A stretch of DNA of 64,000 nucleotides from Aedes albopictus. Its lineage: Eukaryota; Arthropoda; Insecta; Diptera; Culicidae. The stretch lies in NCBI RefSeq assembly GCF_035046485.1, contig NC_085137.1, forward strand, positions 450,484,980-450,548,979, read 5' to 3'. Below the pieces are notes generated by a model. It had not been told where the DNA came from, did not search any database, and worked only from the letters and a program-made list of their open reading frames with translations. The stretch's first letter is position 1. Every line of letters begins with the position of its first letter. Shown here piece by piece: positions 10,685 through 22,315 of the stretch. A program made the position numbers and the translations under genes.

Positions 10685-13600
10685 ATAATACCTGGGATTT
10701 CTTACAAATTCTTTCAAGGACATCTCCAGAAATTCCTTAAGGCATTTATTCAGGAACTTCTCCAGGGTTTCTTTCAGAAATTACACAAGGGACATGTCCA
10801 GGAGTTTCTCTTTCGTGAATACTTCAATGGACATCTTGCAGGGTTCAGATAGTTTTTTTTTTAGGGTTTGTTCCAAGAAATGCTTCAAGAATCCCTCCCA
10901 CGATTCCTTCAGATTTTTTTACAGATTCTTCTGCAAGGAATTTCCCCTAGGTTCCTTCAGTGATTCTAGCATGGATTGCTCCAGAGAGTTTTTCAAGAAT
11001 TCCTCTATGGGTTACACCAGACATTCCTCCGGGAATTTCTCCTGGGATATCTTTAGAAGTCCCTCCAGTGATTGTTCCAGTGCTTTTTTCGATGGTGCCT
11101 CCAGGAATTTCCAGGAGTTTCATAAATCATTGTACAAAACATTGTTTGGGAGTTCATCCAAAGGCTCCAACAATAATTCGTTCAAAAATTATTGCAGACA
11201 TGGATGCCTTCATTTTTTTTCCTACAGAAATCCTTCCAGGAATTTGTTAAGAAAGCTTTACTGGGATTTCCCAAGGAATTCCTCATGGGATTGCTTCCGG
11301 GATTCCTCTAGGTTTTCCTTCAAGCATTCCTCCAAGGATTCACCCAAGAATATTTTCTGTGTTTCTTTCAGAAACAACTCCAGGAATTATTTAAAGAAAA
11401 TTCTTCAAGGGTTCCCCCTGAAACACTTTTAGAATTCCTTCAGGAGTTCCTCTAGGAATTCTTTCAGGAACTCCTCCAGTAATTATTCCAATACTTCCTC
11501 CAGGAACTGTTCAGGAATTCCCTTAGGAGTGCCTCTAGGAATTGCTTCCAGGGGTTTCTTCAGGAACTGCTATAGGGATTCCTCAAGGAGTTCTTCCACG
11601 AACTCTTCTTAGAATTCCTTCAGGATTTCTTCAAGGATGACATCTGCAATTTCTTCAGAAATGTTTACTGGGATTCCTTCATGAATTTCTGCAGAGATTC
11701 CTCTAAGAATTATTCCAGGGATCCTCTGGGAATTGTTGCAGTGATTCCCCTAAAGTTCATCCAAGGGTTAATTCAGAAATGCGTATAGAGATTTCTTCAG
11801 AAATTCCTCCAGGAATTCTTCTAGAGATTCCTCCAGGAGTATTTTTAGAGATTCCTCCGTTAATTTCTACGGGCATTCTTTTAGGATATCCTCCAGGGAT
11901 TCCTCCTAGAATTTCTGCGGGGCTTAACTCGGGACTTCCTTCTGTGATTCTTTCTGGAACAAGTTATTCTAAAACATCCTCCAAAGATTCTCTCAGGAAC
12001 TCTTTTAAGGGTTCCTTCGGCAAATCCTCCTTGTATTTTTTAAGGATTTTTTTTCCAGGAACTGATTCAGTAATTCCTCCAGGAACTGCTTAGGGGATCC
12101 CTTAGTAATTTCTCTTGAAATCGCTTCCGGGATTCCTTCTAGAGTTTCTTCATAAACTCTTCTAAGGATTCCTTCCGAATTTGTTCAAGAACTCCATCTG
12201 CGATTTCTTCAGGAATTATTTCTGGTATTCCTATACGAATTCCCTAAGAGATTCATCCATGAATTTCTTCAGGAATTACTTCAGGAAATCCTCCAGGCAT
12301 TTCTTCAGGAATTTCTCCCGAGATTCCATCAGGAATTGCTTGAGGGATTCCTCCAAGGATTTCTCCATGGAATCTCTTCAGGAAATTCTTTGAAGATTCC
12401 TCCAGGAAATCCTGCAGAAGTTTCTCCAAGAACTCTTCATGGAAATCCTCTAGGGATTTCTTCAGAAATTCTTCTAGAAAATTCTCCAGGAATACCTTCA
12501 GGAATTTTTCAGGGTTTCCTCCAAGAATTACACCAGGAATTAATCAAGGAACTCCATCATAAATTATGTCAGCAATTCATCCAGAAGTTACTCCAGGAAA
12601 TCCTTCAGGGATTCCTTCAGAAATTCTTCCAGGATTTTTTTTCTAAGAATACCTTCTGGAATTTTTCCATAAATTCCGCCAAGAAATCTTCCAGTATTCC
12701 CTCCAGGAATCGCTACAGATATTTCTCCAGGAATTCCGCAAAAAACTCGTCCAGGAACTTTTTCAGGGATTTTTTCCAGGGATTTCTTCAGAAATTCGTT
12801 CCAGGATTTTTCCAGGAATTCCTTCAGAGATTTCTCTTGAAATCCCTCCGGGAATTTCTCAGGGGATTTTTTTCAGAAATCTCCTAGAGCTCCTCTATAG
12901 ATTCCCCCAGAAATTCATCCAGAAATTGTTGAAGGAATTCCTCCAGAGATTCCTTCAAGGATTCCGCTAGCAATTCCCAAAGGAGAACCTCCAGAATTCC
13001 TCCAGAATTTTATCCAGGAATTTCTTCAAGAACTCCTACAGGAAATTATCCAGGAATTACATCAAGAATTTTTTCAGGAATTCCTCCAGCAATTTATCTA
13101 AGAATTGATCCAGAAATTGCTCCTGGACATTCTTCAGAAATTATGTGAACAATTTCTCCAGGAATTTTTCCAGAAATTCTTGTGGATATTTTTTTTAGAA
13201 ATTCTTCCAGGAAATTCTTTTCAGGGATTCCTCCCGGAAATCCTCCGAAGATTCCTCCAGGAAATCCTCCAGAAGTTCCTCTAAGGATTCTTCCTGGAAA
13301 TCCACTAGGGATTTCTTCTGAAGTTCTTCCAGGAAATTCCTGGAGGAATACCATCAGGAATTTTTCAGGGATTCCCCCAGGGACTTCTTTTCAAACTTCT
13401 TGTAGGATTCCTCCAGAGATTCCTTAAGGCATTCCTTCGAGGATTTATCCAAGAATTTCTCCAGAAATTCTGCTAGACATTCCTTCAGGATTTTTTCAGA
13501 AATAGAATAATAATAGAATAGAAATAGAAATCTTCCAAAATTTCTCTAGAAATTCATCCAGTAATTCTTCCAAGAATTTCTCTCAGCGATTCCTCCAGAA

Positions 13601-14990
13601 ATTCTTAAAGAAATACCCCTAGTAATTCCTCAAGAATTTTCTCCAGGAATAACCCCAGAAATTTCTTCAGGAATTCCCCCAGTCATTTCTCCAGGAATTT
13701 CTCCAGGTATTGCTCCTGGACATCTTTCAGAAATTATGTCTGCAATTCCTCTAGGTATTTCTCCAGGAATTTCTCCCGAGATTCGATCAGAAATGGCTTA
13801 AGGGATTCCTCAAGGGAATCCTCCAGAAGTTTCTCCAAAGATTCTTCAAGGAAATCCTCTGGGGATTCCGAAATTCTTTAAGAATATTCTCCAGGAATCT
13901 CTCAAGGGATTCTTTCAGAAATAGAAAAATAACAGAAAAGAATTCCTCTGGAGATTTCTCTAGATTTTCATCCAGTAATTCTTTCGAGAATTCATCTAGA
14001 GATTCCTCAAGAAATTTCATCAGGAATACCACTAGGTACTCCTCCATTTATTCTCCGGGAAATTTTCTAGGAATTTTCCCAGGATTTTCTCCAGGTATAC
14101 TTCCAGGAAATACCCCAGGAATTTCTTCCGAAATTTCTTCCGAAATACTCCTGGCATCCTTCAGGAATTATGCCCGCAGTTCGTCCAGGAATTTCTCTTA
14201 GAAATCCTCTAGGGATTTCTTCAGAGATTCTTCCATGAAATTCTCCAGGAATACTTTCAGGGAATTTTCAGGGATTTCGCCACACACACACACGGAATCT
14301 CTTCCTCCAGGAATTACTTCAGTGATTTCTCCACGAATTTTTTGAGGTATATTCCCAGAGATTCCACCAGGGAATCCTCCATAAATTCCTCCAAGGGTTC
14401 TTGCAGGAAATCCTCCTGGAATTTCCCAAGGGATTTTTTTTTTTCAGAAATTTCTCCAGCAATGCCTCCCAGAATTCCTGTGCATATTTCTTCAGGAATT
14501 TCTCCCAGAATTCTCCCAGGGATTGCTCCAAGAATTCACCCAAAATATTGATCAAGGATTTTTTCCAGGAATTCCTGCTGGGTCTAATCCAAGAATTCCT
14601 CCAGGAATTACGCCAGGAATTTGCTCAGAAGTTTCCACAGGCATTCCTCCAAGGATTCACAAATTTCTCTAAGATTTTCTCTATGAATTTTTAGAGAGAT
14701 TTCTTATGAAATTTTACTAGGGATTCCGCCCAGAACTCCTCCAGGAATTTCTCCAGAATTTCCTCCAAGGAATCCTCCAGAAATTTATCTAGGATTTCCT
14801 CATGAGATCTCTTCAGAAATTCAACTAAGTATTCCTCCCACAATTTATCCAGGAATTCGTACAGGTTTATTTTCGAAAATTCTTACAGAAATCCCTTATG
14901 GAATTCAAAAATTCAAATATTTCTGGAGGAATTTCTCCAGCGAATAGTATTGGAAGATTATTTAAAATGGACGCATACAGGAACCAGGAA
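10685..14990 (+). repeat. 12-bp array, block 6 (4.3 kb)
   Basis: A continuous array of ATTCCTCCAGGA-type steps, almost all in one polarity. Open frames up to 212 codons on the plus strand and 96 or fewer on the minus strand translate to tetrapeptide series (IPPG, FLQE, SRNS), so they are repeat products. A (CA)n run at 14281-14294 interrupts it. The block decays gradually near 14900. Confidence 0.85.
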
Positions 14991-15344
14991 ATTCTAGGTT
15001 AGTTCTCAAAAGAGTTCGTTATTTCCAAAAAAAAAATCAGCTATAATTTCTGATGAATGTTTTGTAGACATCGACAAAAAATCAGAGCAAAATAATGCAA
15101 GAGTAAATAAAAATCCTGAATTCCCCAGAAATTGGTCACCGCTACCAGCACCACGTTGATTTGTGTAGATCAGGCGAATTTTCCTTAACGTGCTGAAGGG
15201 TTAAATAAAGCTTTTAGAATATAATGTTATTATAATATTCAATTTCATCGTGTTGCGTTTAGTTATAAAAGCTAGTAGGTACATATTTACTAAGGGTGCT
15301 TGCCCCCCCCCCCTCTGACCGAAAAGCTGGCTACGCTCATGGGG
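14991..15344. other. AT-rich stretch, nothing recognised
   Basis: No gene, SINE or inverted-repeat element was recognised. A C-rich run at 15305-15315 is the only landmark. Confidence 0.4.
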
Positions 15345-15575
15345 GGTTTCCAGGGAGTTTCAAAAGTACTTCAGAGAACAACCTCATGAGGGTTTTATTA
15401 GAGCCCCTCCTGAGGCCTCTTTCCCCGAAACAACCCTAAACCATCATGACATACCTTTAAATGAAGTTTGCTGGAACACCTTCAAACCTCCCTGAATGCA
15501 GTAAATTCCCGCTGAAAACTTTTTAAAGTCCCCCTGAAACCCTTATGAGACCCCTCTGATGTCGGTATGTACACT
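15345..15575. repeat. TTTCAGGG-class remnant with polarity switch
   Basis: GGGGTTTCCAGGG steps (plus polarity) pass to CCCTGAAAC and CCTCCTGA steps (minus polarity) within about 230 bp. Confidence 0.55.
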
Positions 15576-15850
15576 CTCTGATAACTGAATTTGCACTCTT
15601 CAAAACTCCTTGCAACCCTGGGCAGTTCTTTTTTCAGTTGTTCAAATTCTACACACGGCCAGAATGTGAATTTCAATGATCTCACTATCAACAACGTCAC
15701 TTCAACGTCAAAGATTCAAAAAGTCTCCTCAACTGTCATTCCTTTCCACAAGCAACTTTGTTCCTCATTTACAACTGGCTGCAATCACAGCGTTAAGAAA
15801 CAACCTTACATCAAGCGGTTCAGTGGAAAAGTCTTCATGCGATATTAGCG

Positions 15851-16025
15851 GTGCGATCAATCATGGCACGGCTTCAGCAGCTCTACAACGATGATTATGC
15901 CCTCTGGAAACATGAACCTGTTTTCGCTCCATGGAGGGTTGCGGTTTCTCATGTAGACGATCGATCGGGGAGCGTCGACGGTAATAATTGCATAAGGTGC
16001 ATTCGTTCGAAACAAATTGAGCGAG
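15851..16025 (+). CDS. Candidate exon ending at a consensus 5' splice site
   Basis: An open frame of 58 codons plus one base begins with ATG at 15851 and reaches a good donor, GAG|GTAAGC, after 16025. The peptide has no domain I recognise. Joined to the 35-base candidate exon at 16730 the frame stays open (reading ...ERG then PDGRRLCTSG). That compatibility has roughly a one-in-three chance of being accidental. An initiator or upstream exon is not established, and no polyadenylation signal was assigned. Treat as a hypothesis. Confidence 0.2.
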
Positions 16026-16729
16026 GTAAGCACCTTGAATCAGAATTTATGCAAATTTAAGATCTACACTCGGATTGGGTTAACTTTATTCCCTCTCGGA
16101 CAAGTGCATGGATTCTTCGGATATGACTCACAGGTTGGATACCTTCATATGGTGTGGTGCATTCTGTTCAACACCGGATAATAACACGTCAATGAAAGAC
16201 TGAAATGTGCTGAATAAGCAGACGCAGCTGGAACGAATTCAAGTGATGCGCGAAGCGAATAGATCTGAACCGCCGCGAGAGGGCGTGGTACGTGCTACAG
16301 ACAAGCCGCAATATGGAGCAGTTTCTGTAAAACAAATTTCCCAACATCTGATTCCAATTCATTCTCGGCTTTAAAAATATCCCCATCAAGAAAACTATAA
16401 CCTCGGCTGAAATGAAAATCTTGAAGCTGCCGGCAGCAGTTTGCATGTGTGTAATAATCGGCACATAAACGAGGAAGAAAAACGAACGGATTAATCTGCT
16501 GGAACGTTTATCTCCTTCTGGCACGGCGCGGGGTAATCCACGCAGAAACTGCATCTGCAGCCAGCCAGCAGCGCCAGCGCAGTGATAATCTACTGCACTG
16601 CTTCGAACGTGGGCCTTGCGATGTGTGGTTGCCGCCGGAATCGGAACGATCGCCGCACAGGCACAAATTACTGCCCATTTATATCGATCGGATCGACAAT
16701 TAAGTTAATAAATATTTCCCTTTCTCCAG

Positions 16730-16764
16730 GTCCAGATGGGAGGCGTCTTTGTACGTCGGGAATT
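16730..16764 (+). CDS. Candidate 35-base micro-exon
   Basis: A polypyrimidine tract and acceptor (ATTTCCCTTTCTCCAG) lie directly before 16730 and a perfect donor GTAAGT follows 16764. Both sites are strong matches to insect splice consensus. The short segment is open in all three frames when read alone. Its only visible partner is 15851-16025. It may be chance. Confidence 0.25.
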
Positions 16765-16840
16765 GTAAGTTGTTTTTTTTTGTGGTTCAATTCGGGTAGA
16801 GCAAACAATTATTTTTCATTTATCGAACTGTTTCTTTAAG

Positions 16841-17400
16841 TTTTCTCGAAAGTTTTGAACGTGTGAGTTTCAATGGACTTGCTTTTAATTCTTCAGCGAT
16901 GATTCCTGGAATACTTGCAAGAGTTGCTCTAAGAATCCCTTGGAAAATTTCATCGAAGGTTTGAAAAATTTTTGGAAGGTAATTTTTGAGAATAGCTTCT
17001 ACGGTTTCTTCAGAAATATCTCCTATGATTTCTTCAGATATTCCTCCACGGATGTTTAGAGAAGCATGAAATCTAGAGATAACTCTGGAAATTCCGAATA
17101 AAAAAATTGAAAATTTTCTGAACAAATGAACAAAATTCTCTGAAGCAATTTCTGGAGTAATCTTTGGTAGACTTCCAAAACGAATACCTATTCTTTGAGA
17201 TGGATATGGAGGTATTTTTATAAGAACTTTATGAGAATCTTTTGGGAGAATTGAGATGTTTCTGAGAAAATTTCTAAAAGGAATTCTAAACAAAATTCTG
17301 GAAGATTTTTTGAAGTAAATCTAAGAGGAAATTCTGAAAGAACCATTGATTTTTTATTCAGGAATCCATGCATAAATTGCAGGCAATCTACTGGAAAAAA
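16841..17400. repeat. Decayed 12-bp array, block 7
   Basis: Loose GGAATTCT, AGAAATATCTCC and GATTTCTTCAG steps. The 157-codon minus-strand frame at 16820-17293 is made of such steps and is not called a gene. Confidence 0.45.
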
Positions 17401-17419
17401 ATTGGGATAAATCTAGTAA

Positions 17420-17738
17420 ACATTTTTCGGCATTAAAGTCAATGAAACCTTGCCTTGATTCTTTTAAATCTTCGCCTAAAATTTTATTCATTATTAATTT
17501 GGGGACATTTCAAAAGATACTTTTACAACATTTCTTAAATTTCACTTACTCGATCTAAATCAATAAATCAAAAATGTTTTCTTTAAACATAGAAATTTTG
17601 TAAATGTATCTTTTGAAATGTCTCCAAATTAATAACGAATAAAATTTTTGACCCTGAATAAAGTAAAGGGCCGAAACGTTAGCAAAGATTTAAAAGAATC
17701 AACGCAAGGTTTCTTTGACTGTAATGCTGAAAAAGTGT
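17420..17738. mobile_element. Foldback element (about 320 bp)
   Basis: The left half (CGGCATTAAAGTCAATGAAA, CTTGATTCTTTTAAATCTT, GGGGACATTTCAAAAGATAC) is repeated inverted in the right half (GTATCTTTTGAAATGTCTCC, AAGATTTAAAAGAATCAACG, TTTCTTTGACTGTAATGCTG). The arms are about 120-130 bp with a short AT-rich loop near 17525-17600. No coding capacity. It ends a few bases before the reverse transcriptase remnant. Confidence 0.75.
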
Positions 17739-17744
17739 CGAGGT

Positions 17745-17951
17745 ACACGGAGGGTCTAGAGCTGGTCTTTCGAGTAACCAGTTAGACTTTCGGAAAGGGA
17801 CGTCGTCCTCATACACATACGATTTGTCGATTACTAAAACAACTGAGATAGTGGCCCACGACGTAAGATATCTAGCACCAGTTGAACAGTAATTGCTAGA
17901 GATCTTCTAGATATTCCTAAGATATCCGGGTTTGAATTGAGTACTTGTATA
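17745..17951 (+). pseudogene. Non-LTR reverse transcriptase remnant, 5' part
   Basis: Translated pieces match the reverse transcriptase of R1/Jockey-type non-LTR elements. LSSNQLDFRKG corresponds to the family motif L-S-x-N-Q-x-G-F-R-K-G, and at the other end a V-L-V-Y reading runs into the insertion point. The codon before that reading is TGA where the family usually has Arg (CGA), a plausible C-to-T decay. Frames shift several times. The copy is interrupted by the 1.94-kb element at 17952-19890 and resumes at 19891. Confidence 0.75.
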
Positions 17952-18109
17952 CACTGGAACCTCTTTTTATGCACATGACTGGAACTGCATAAATTAAAAA
18001 TGTGCATAAATTAAAAAAGGCATAAAAAGAGGGAAATTTATGCATAAATTAAGTTTGGGCTTTAATTAGGGAATCTAGTTCGCGAGAACAGGTCTTGCTC
18101 CTGGGCAAT

Positions 18110-18680
18110 TGAGGTGGGGCTAAGGGGATTTCCATAAAGTTCCCTCAGAACCCAAAAAGGGGGTTCCAAGGGGCTTCAGGGGCGTTTTAAGGGGTAATTT
18201 CGGGGGATTTGAGGAGCCTTTCAAGGGCGTTCTGTCAAGACTTTTTTTTATGTTTCCACGGGATTGCGGGGAATTCAGCGGTATTTCAATAGTATTAAGT
18301 GGGTTTCAGGGGCGTTCCTAGGGGCTTTAGGGGCAATTCAAGGGATCTCAAGAACTTTTGAAGGACGTTGCAAGAGGTTTGAGGGACGTTTTCAGGTATT
18401 TCAGAGTCATTTCAGAGAGTTTCAGAGTGTTTCAGGATCATTCTAAGGGCGTTTGATGGCAATTCAGGGGCGTTCCAATGGGTTTTCAGGTTCATTTCAA
18501 GGGGTTTATGGACCCTATTAAAGGCATCCAAAGGGGTTTGAGAGGCATTTCAAATTGATTATGATGATTGCAAGGGCGTTTCAATGGGATTACGGAGGTT
18601 TCAGGGGCGTTTCAAGGCATTCTAGGTCAGGGTCGTATCAGGGGGTTTCAAGACAATCTTGAAATCAAAGGGGTGTTTTA
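18110..18680 (+). repeat. TTTCAGGG-class array inside the TIR element
   Basis: Steps such as GGGGCGTTTCAAGGG and GGGGTTTCAGG at 10-20 base spacing, plus polarity. Confidence 0.8.
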
Positions 18681-18714
18681 AAAGATATTGTGTTGGGGTC
18701 TCTAAAAGTCCTTT

Positions 18715-19715
18715 GAAACTTCCTGAAATGCCTACAAGATCCCCCTGAAACCCCCACGACCCCATGTAACGCACCTAAGTCAGTCCGAAACCCGGGAAAA
18801 CTCATCGTAACGCTTCCGTAACGCCTCTGAATCCCGCCGAAAATGGTTTGAAACATCCTGAAATGCTTCAAAATCCTCCTTATACCCCATCGGACCCCTT
18901 GTATCGTAACTGAGAGGCCCCAAGTCCCCCGTCAAACTCCTCGTAACGGTTAAGTAACGCCTCTGAATCCCGCCAATAATGCTCTGAAACGTCCGGAAAT
19001 ACCTCCAAAATCCCCCTTAAATCCCCCCGGACCCCATATAACGCACCTGAGAAGCTCCGAACCCCCCGAAAACTCCTCAGTAACGCCTGCGAATCATGGT
19101 CGAAACGTCCGGAAACGTCCGGAAATGCCTCCAAAATCCCCCTTAAGCCCCCTCGGACCCCATGTAACGCACCTGCGAAGCTCCAACCACCCTAAAACTC
19201 CTCCGTAACGCTTCCGTAACGCCTCTGAATCACGCCGAAAATGCTCCGAAAGGTCCGGAAATGCCTCCAAAATCACCCTTAAATCCCCTCGGACCCCTTG
19301 TAACGCACCTGAGAAGCTCCGAACCCCCCGAAAACTCCTCGTAACGCCTAAGTAACGCCTCTGAATCCCGCCGAATATGCTCTGATACGTCCGGAAATGC
19401 CTCCAAAATCCCCCTTAAGCCCCCTCGGACCACATGTAACGCACCTGAGATGCTCCGAACCCTCCGAAAGCTCCTCCGTAACACTTCCGTAACGCATCTG
19501 AATCACGCCGAAAATGATCTGAAACATCCTGAATTGTTTCCAAAAATCTCCCTAAACCAAAACCCCTACAAACGCCTCCGCAACGCTTCTGATAAAATGC
19601 TCTGTTGCCTCCTGGTATGACTCCGAAAGCCCCATAAGACCCACTAGGACCCCATGTAACGCACATGAGGATGAGACCTTCAGGAACACCCAAAAACGTA
19701 CCTGTGACCTTTCTT
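18715..19715 (-). repeat. About 132-bp tandem (7 units) inside the TIR element
   Basis: A landmark of the form (CCC)ATGTAACGCACCTGAG recurs with its core ending near 18770, 18910, 19042, 19168, 19304, 19440 and 19660, giving steps of 126-140 bp and one of 220. Each unit also holds GCCTCTGAATCCCGCCGA and CCGGAAATGCCTCCAAAATC. On the minus strand it produces open frames of 60-112 codons with a 44-residue period; these are repeat products. Confidence 0.85.
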
Positions 19716-19890
19716 TGCTCTCCCCTGTTAACACCCCTTGGCCACTGTTGCAATAGTTCTCGTCATTGTTAAATATTCTTATGCACAATATTGGCTCTGA
19801 GTAGCTTTCCCTCTTTTTATGCAGGGCATAAAAAAAGGTGCATAAATTGAAAGTGCATAAAAATAACATGCATAAAAAGAGGTTTTAGTG

Positions 19891-20575
19891 TACGATGCAG
19901 AAGTGGGTCGAAGATGTTTTCGCATAACCTCAGGAGTCCCACAAGGTCCCATCCTGGGTTCGGTGTTATAGAATGTCATGTACGACGAATTATTTGAAGT
20001 TGAAGTTCCCAGTGAGCGTAGCCATCGTCGGCTTCTCTGATGATATTACGATCGAAGAAGTGGAGTTCTGCACATGCGATCGCGGTTGTTGAGGACTGGA
20101 TGAACTCCTGGAAACTGCCATTGGCAATTGGTGGTTGTTGTGAACAACCGGAAGTTGGAGAAGCGCCGCGTCAGTGCACACTGCACACTGCACAGCTATT
20201 GTGGCTGATGTTGTATGTATGTAAAAAAATCAAGTTTCTAGCTAGGCCTCGTCCATACTAAGGTATGGGGAACCTGTTTGGTGTACGTACCGACAGCTAC
20301 CGTGATAAGCTGGAAAATTCTTATGTGCCTAAGTGCAAATGCGTACCGCACGTATCGCACGATGAACTTTGAGTCATCACCGGTATGATGCCTATCGGCA
20401 ACCTTTTATCGGAGAAGATCTAGTGTGCTTCTTAATGCGCAGCACGAGGGGCATACGTAGGACTGCCAAGTTGACCAAATGTTCACAACGACCAAAGGAG
20501 AGCATGGCTCTACAAAAGGCATGTGGACTCAGCAGGCGCCATGGAGAAGTAAACTCTCAGCTTGCTATATAGACA
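19891..20575 (+). pseudogene. Non-LTR reverse transcriptase remnant, 3' part
   Basis: Continues the copy at 17745-17951. Motifs in order: ITSGVPQGPILG (family S-G-V-P-Q-G-S-I-L-G-P, about 19932), VGFSDDITI (the catalytic F-A-D-D motif, here FSDD, about 20020), AHAIAVVEDWMNS (thumb region, about 20070), VITGMMPIGNLLSED and RSTRGIRRTAK (C-terminal region, about 20370-20470). An internal stop follows the VPQG motif and several frameshifts occur. The clade is inferred from motif similarity. Confidence 0.8.
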
Positions 20576-20689
20576 TGACTGTTTACATCGATTCGGTCGC
20601 TAATTATTGAACGGTTCACTTCAGTAGACGAAATTTTAAATTATCAGTTATAAATTTAATGTATTTCCATTTTCAAGTTTAATAGAAGT

Positions 20690-21600
20690 TTAAGAAGAGT
20701 TTCGGAGGGGTTATCGGAGGTACTGGGGGTTCGTTGGGGCTTCTAAGGATGTTTATGGGATGTATCAGCAGAGTTTCAAAGATTTTCAGGTTGTTTTAGA
20801 AGAGTTCTGGAAGAATTTCCGCAAGGAAGTTTAACGGATTGCAGGCGTTTCAGGGTTTCATGTGACATCAAGGATATATTCCTTGGGACGCCCTTGGAAC
20901 TCCATACATAAAAACCCCATGGACTACTCCGGAATCCTCATGAAACCTCATGTAACAACCTGATACGTCCCTAGGACCCCCTCAAACCTCTGGAACACCC
21001 TTGAAATTTCCTGGAACGCTCTTGAACCTCTCTGAAAATCGCTGGAACATCCCTGAAACTCCCAAAATCGCCATGGAACGCCGCTGAAACCACCTAGATC
21101 ACCTCTAGGACAACCTAAATCCCACTGGAGATGAAACTTCCTGGCACGCCCCTACAAGCCTTTGAAATCCCATGGCACGACCCTGAAATCTCCTGGAACA
21201 CACCTGGTACGCCTTTACGTCGCCCTGAAGTCCCCTAGAACACTTCTGGAATTCCCTGAAACGCCATTGAAACACTTTCAAAAGTCATAGAACGCTCCTG
21301 AAATCCAAAAAAACGCTACAACACTCTGAAACGTCCCTGAAACCTCATGGAACGCCTCTAAACTTCGTGAAATCCCTTGGGACACCCACGAGACCCCGTG
21401 GAACTCCCCTGAATCTCCAGCACTTCTAGAACATCCCTGGGACCCTCTAAAACCCACTAGAACACCCATGAGACGTCTCTAAAACTCCCTGAATGCTCCT
21501 GAAACCCCATGAAATTACTCTGGAACGCCCCTGGGACCCTTTGAAAGCGGTATTATCCTCTAAGGGCCGGTGAAACCGCATGGAACACTCTGAATTTCGC
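20690..21600. repeat. TTTCAGGG-class array with polarity switch
   Basis: Plus polarity (GGGTTCG, AGAGTTTCAAAG) to about 20860, then minus polarity (CCCTGAAACC, CCTGGAACGCC) to about 21600 in steps of about 10-20 bp. No gene is seen. Confidence 0.75.
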
Positions 21601-22082
21601 TTAAGGTCTGAGGTCACGCTTCTCACGAGAGAGAGGATTTCATGGGTTTTTGGTATATTCTGCGTAATTTGTCGAATATGAGGTCGAATATCGCAATTTC
21701 CTCATGTGCAATTATTCTTCAGGTATCCCAGAGTCTTCTGTAAAAATTTCATGATTTTAGGATATCCCAAATTTGAATACCGTGGTCAAGAGCGATCAAA
21801 TCTACAGACAAAAAGTAGATGGTTGTGCACTTTACTTGCAAATTTGATACACAAAAAAGTCATGTATCCTCAAAAGCCCATGTGCAAATACTATTATAAG
21901 TTCATAGATGCTGTAAACGTAAAAAAAGTACATGTTACAGCATGAAACTTTGTAAACCGTGCTTTTTTAGAAAATGTAATTTTGGTAAAATCATTCAAAT
22001 TTACTCAAATTTGAGAGGAACCAATCTCCCATTTTCTCTCATCCAGAGAAAGAGCAAGAGCATAGCGGGTAGCGCTAGGATT
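21601..22082. other. AT-rich stretch, nothing recognised
   Basis: Two short plus-strand frames (79 and 62 codons) lack recognisable features. Confidence 0.4.
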
Positions 22083-22315
22083 CAGGGTTACCAAAAATGT
22101 CTTGTGATGGTAGGATACATTACCAACTAATTGAAATTATGTCACATACTGAAAACGCTTTTGTTTATAGTATAAAAATGGTTCATATCACAAGTGCAAG
22201 TAGCAGTGAAATAAAATGAAAATATAGCAAAAGACGTATGCACACATTTATCATTTTATTTCAATCATTCACCCTGTGAGGAAATTAGAAGAGTCGAGGC
22301 ATTGTTGGCAACCCT
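22083..22315. mobile_element. Possible short TIR element
   Basis: AGGGTTACCAAAAATGTC at the left is loosely matched inverted at the right (GCATTGTTGGCAACCCTA). About 233 bp. No target duplication was found, so this is tentative. Confidence 0.3.

Larger units (their letters stand above)
15590..16840. other. Single-copy-looking segment
   Basis: Mixed base composition without obvious repeats. It contains the two candidate exons listed separately (15851-16025 and 16730-16764). A 121-codon minus-strand frame at 16189-16554 has no recognisable features and is not called a gene. Confidence 0.3.
17952..19890. mobile_element. 1.94-kb TIR element carrying satellite arrays
   Basis: The ends CACTGGAACCTCTTTTTATG (left) and, inverted, CACTAAAACCTCTTTTTATG (right) form terminal repeats of about 90 bp with multiple TGCATAAA motifs beneath them. 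TA flanks both ends (17950-17951 and 19891-19892). If the element and one TA are removed, the host reverse transcriptase reads through in frame (V-L-V-Y-D-A-E-V-G), which fixes both ends precisely. No transposase is encoded. The interior consists of TTTCAGGG-class arrays in opposing polarity (18110-18680 and 18715-19715). Confidence 0.85.

Noticed and set aside
16189..16554. 121-codon minus-strand ORF as a membrane protein
   Set aside because: Some hydrophobic stretches but no family signature, start context or splice evidence.
16730..16764. Part of a paired-domain exon (reading QMGGVFV)
   Set aside because: Only a few residues resemble that domain, the following residues do not fit, and the segment is too short to judge.
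18665..19753. A series of minus-strand ORFs with a 44-residue period
   Set aside because: They follow exactly the roughly 132-bp tandem inside the TIR element.
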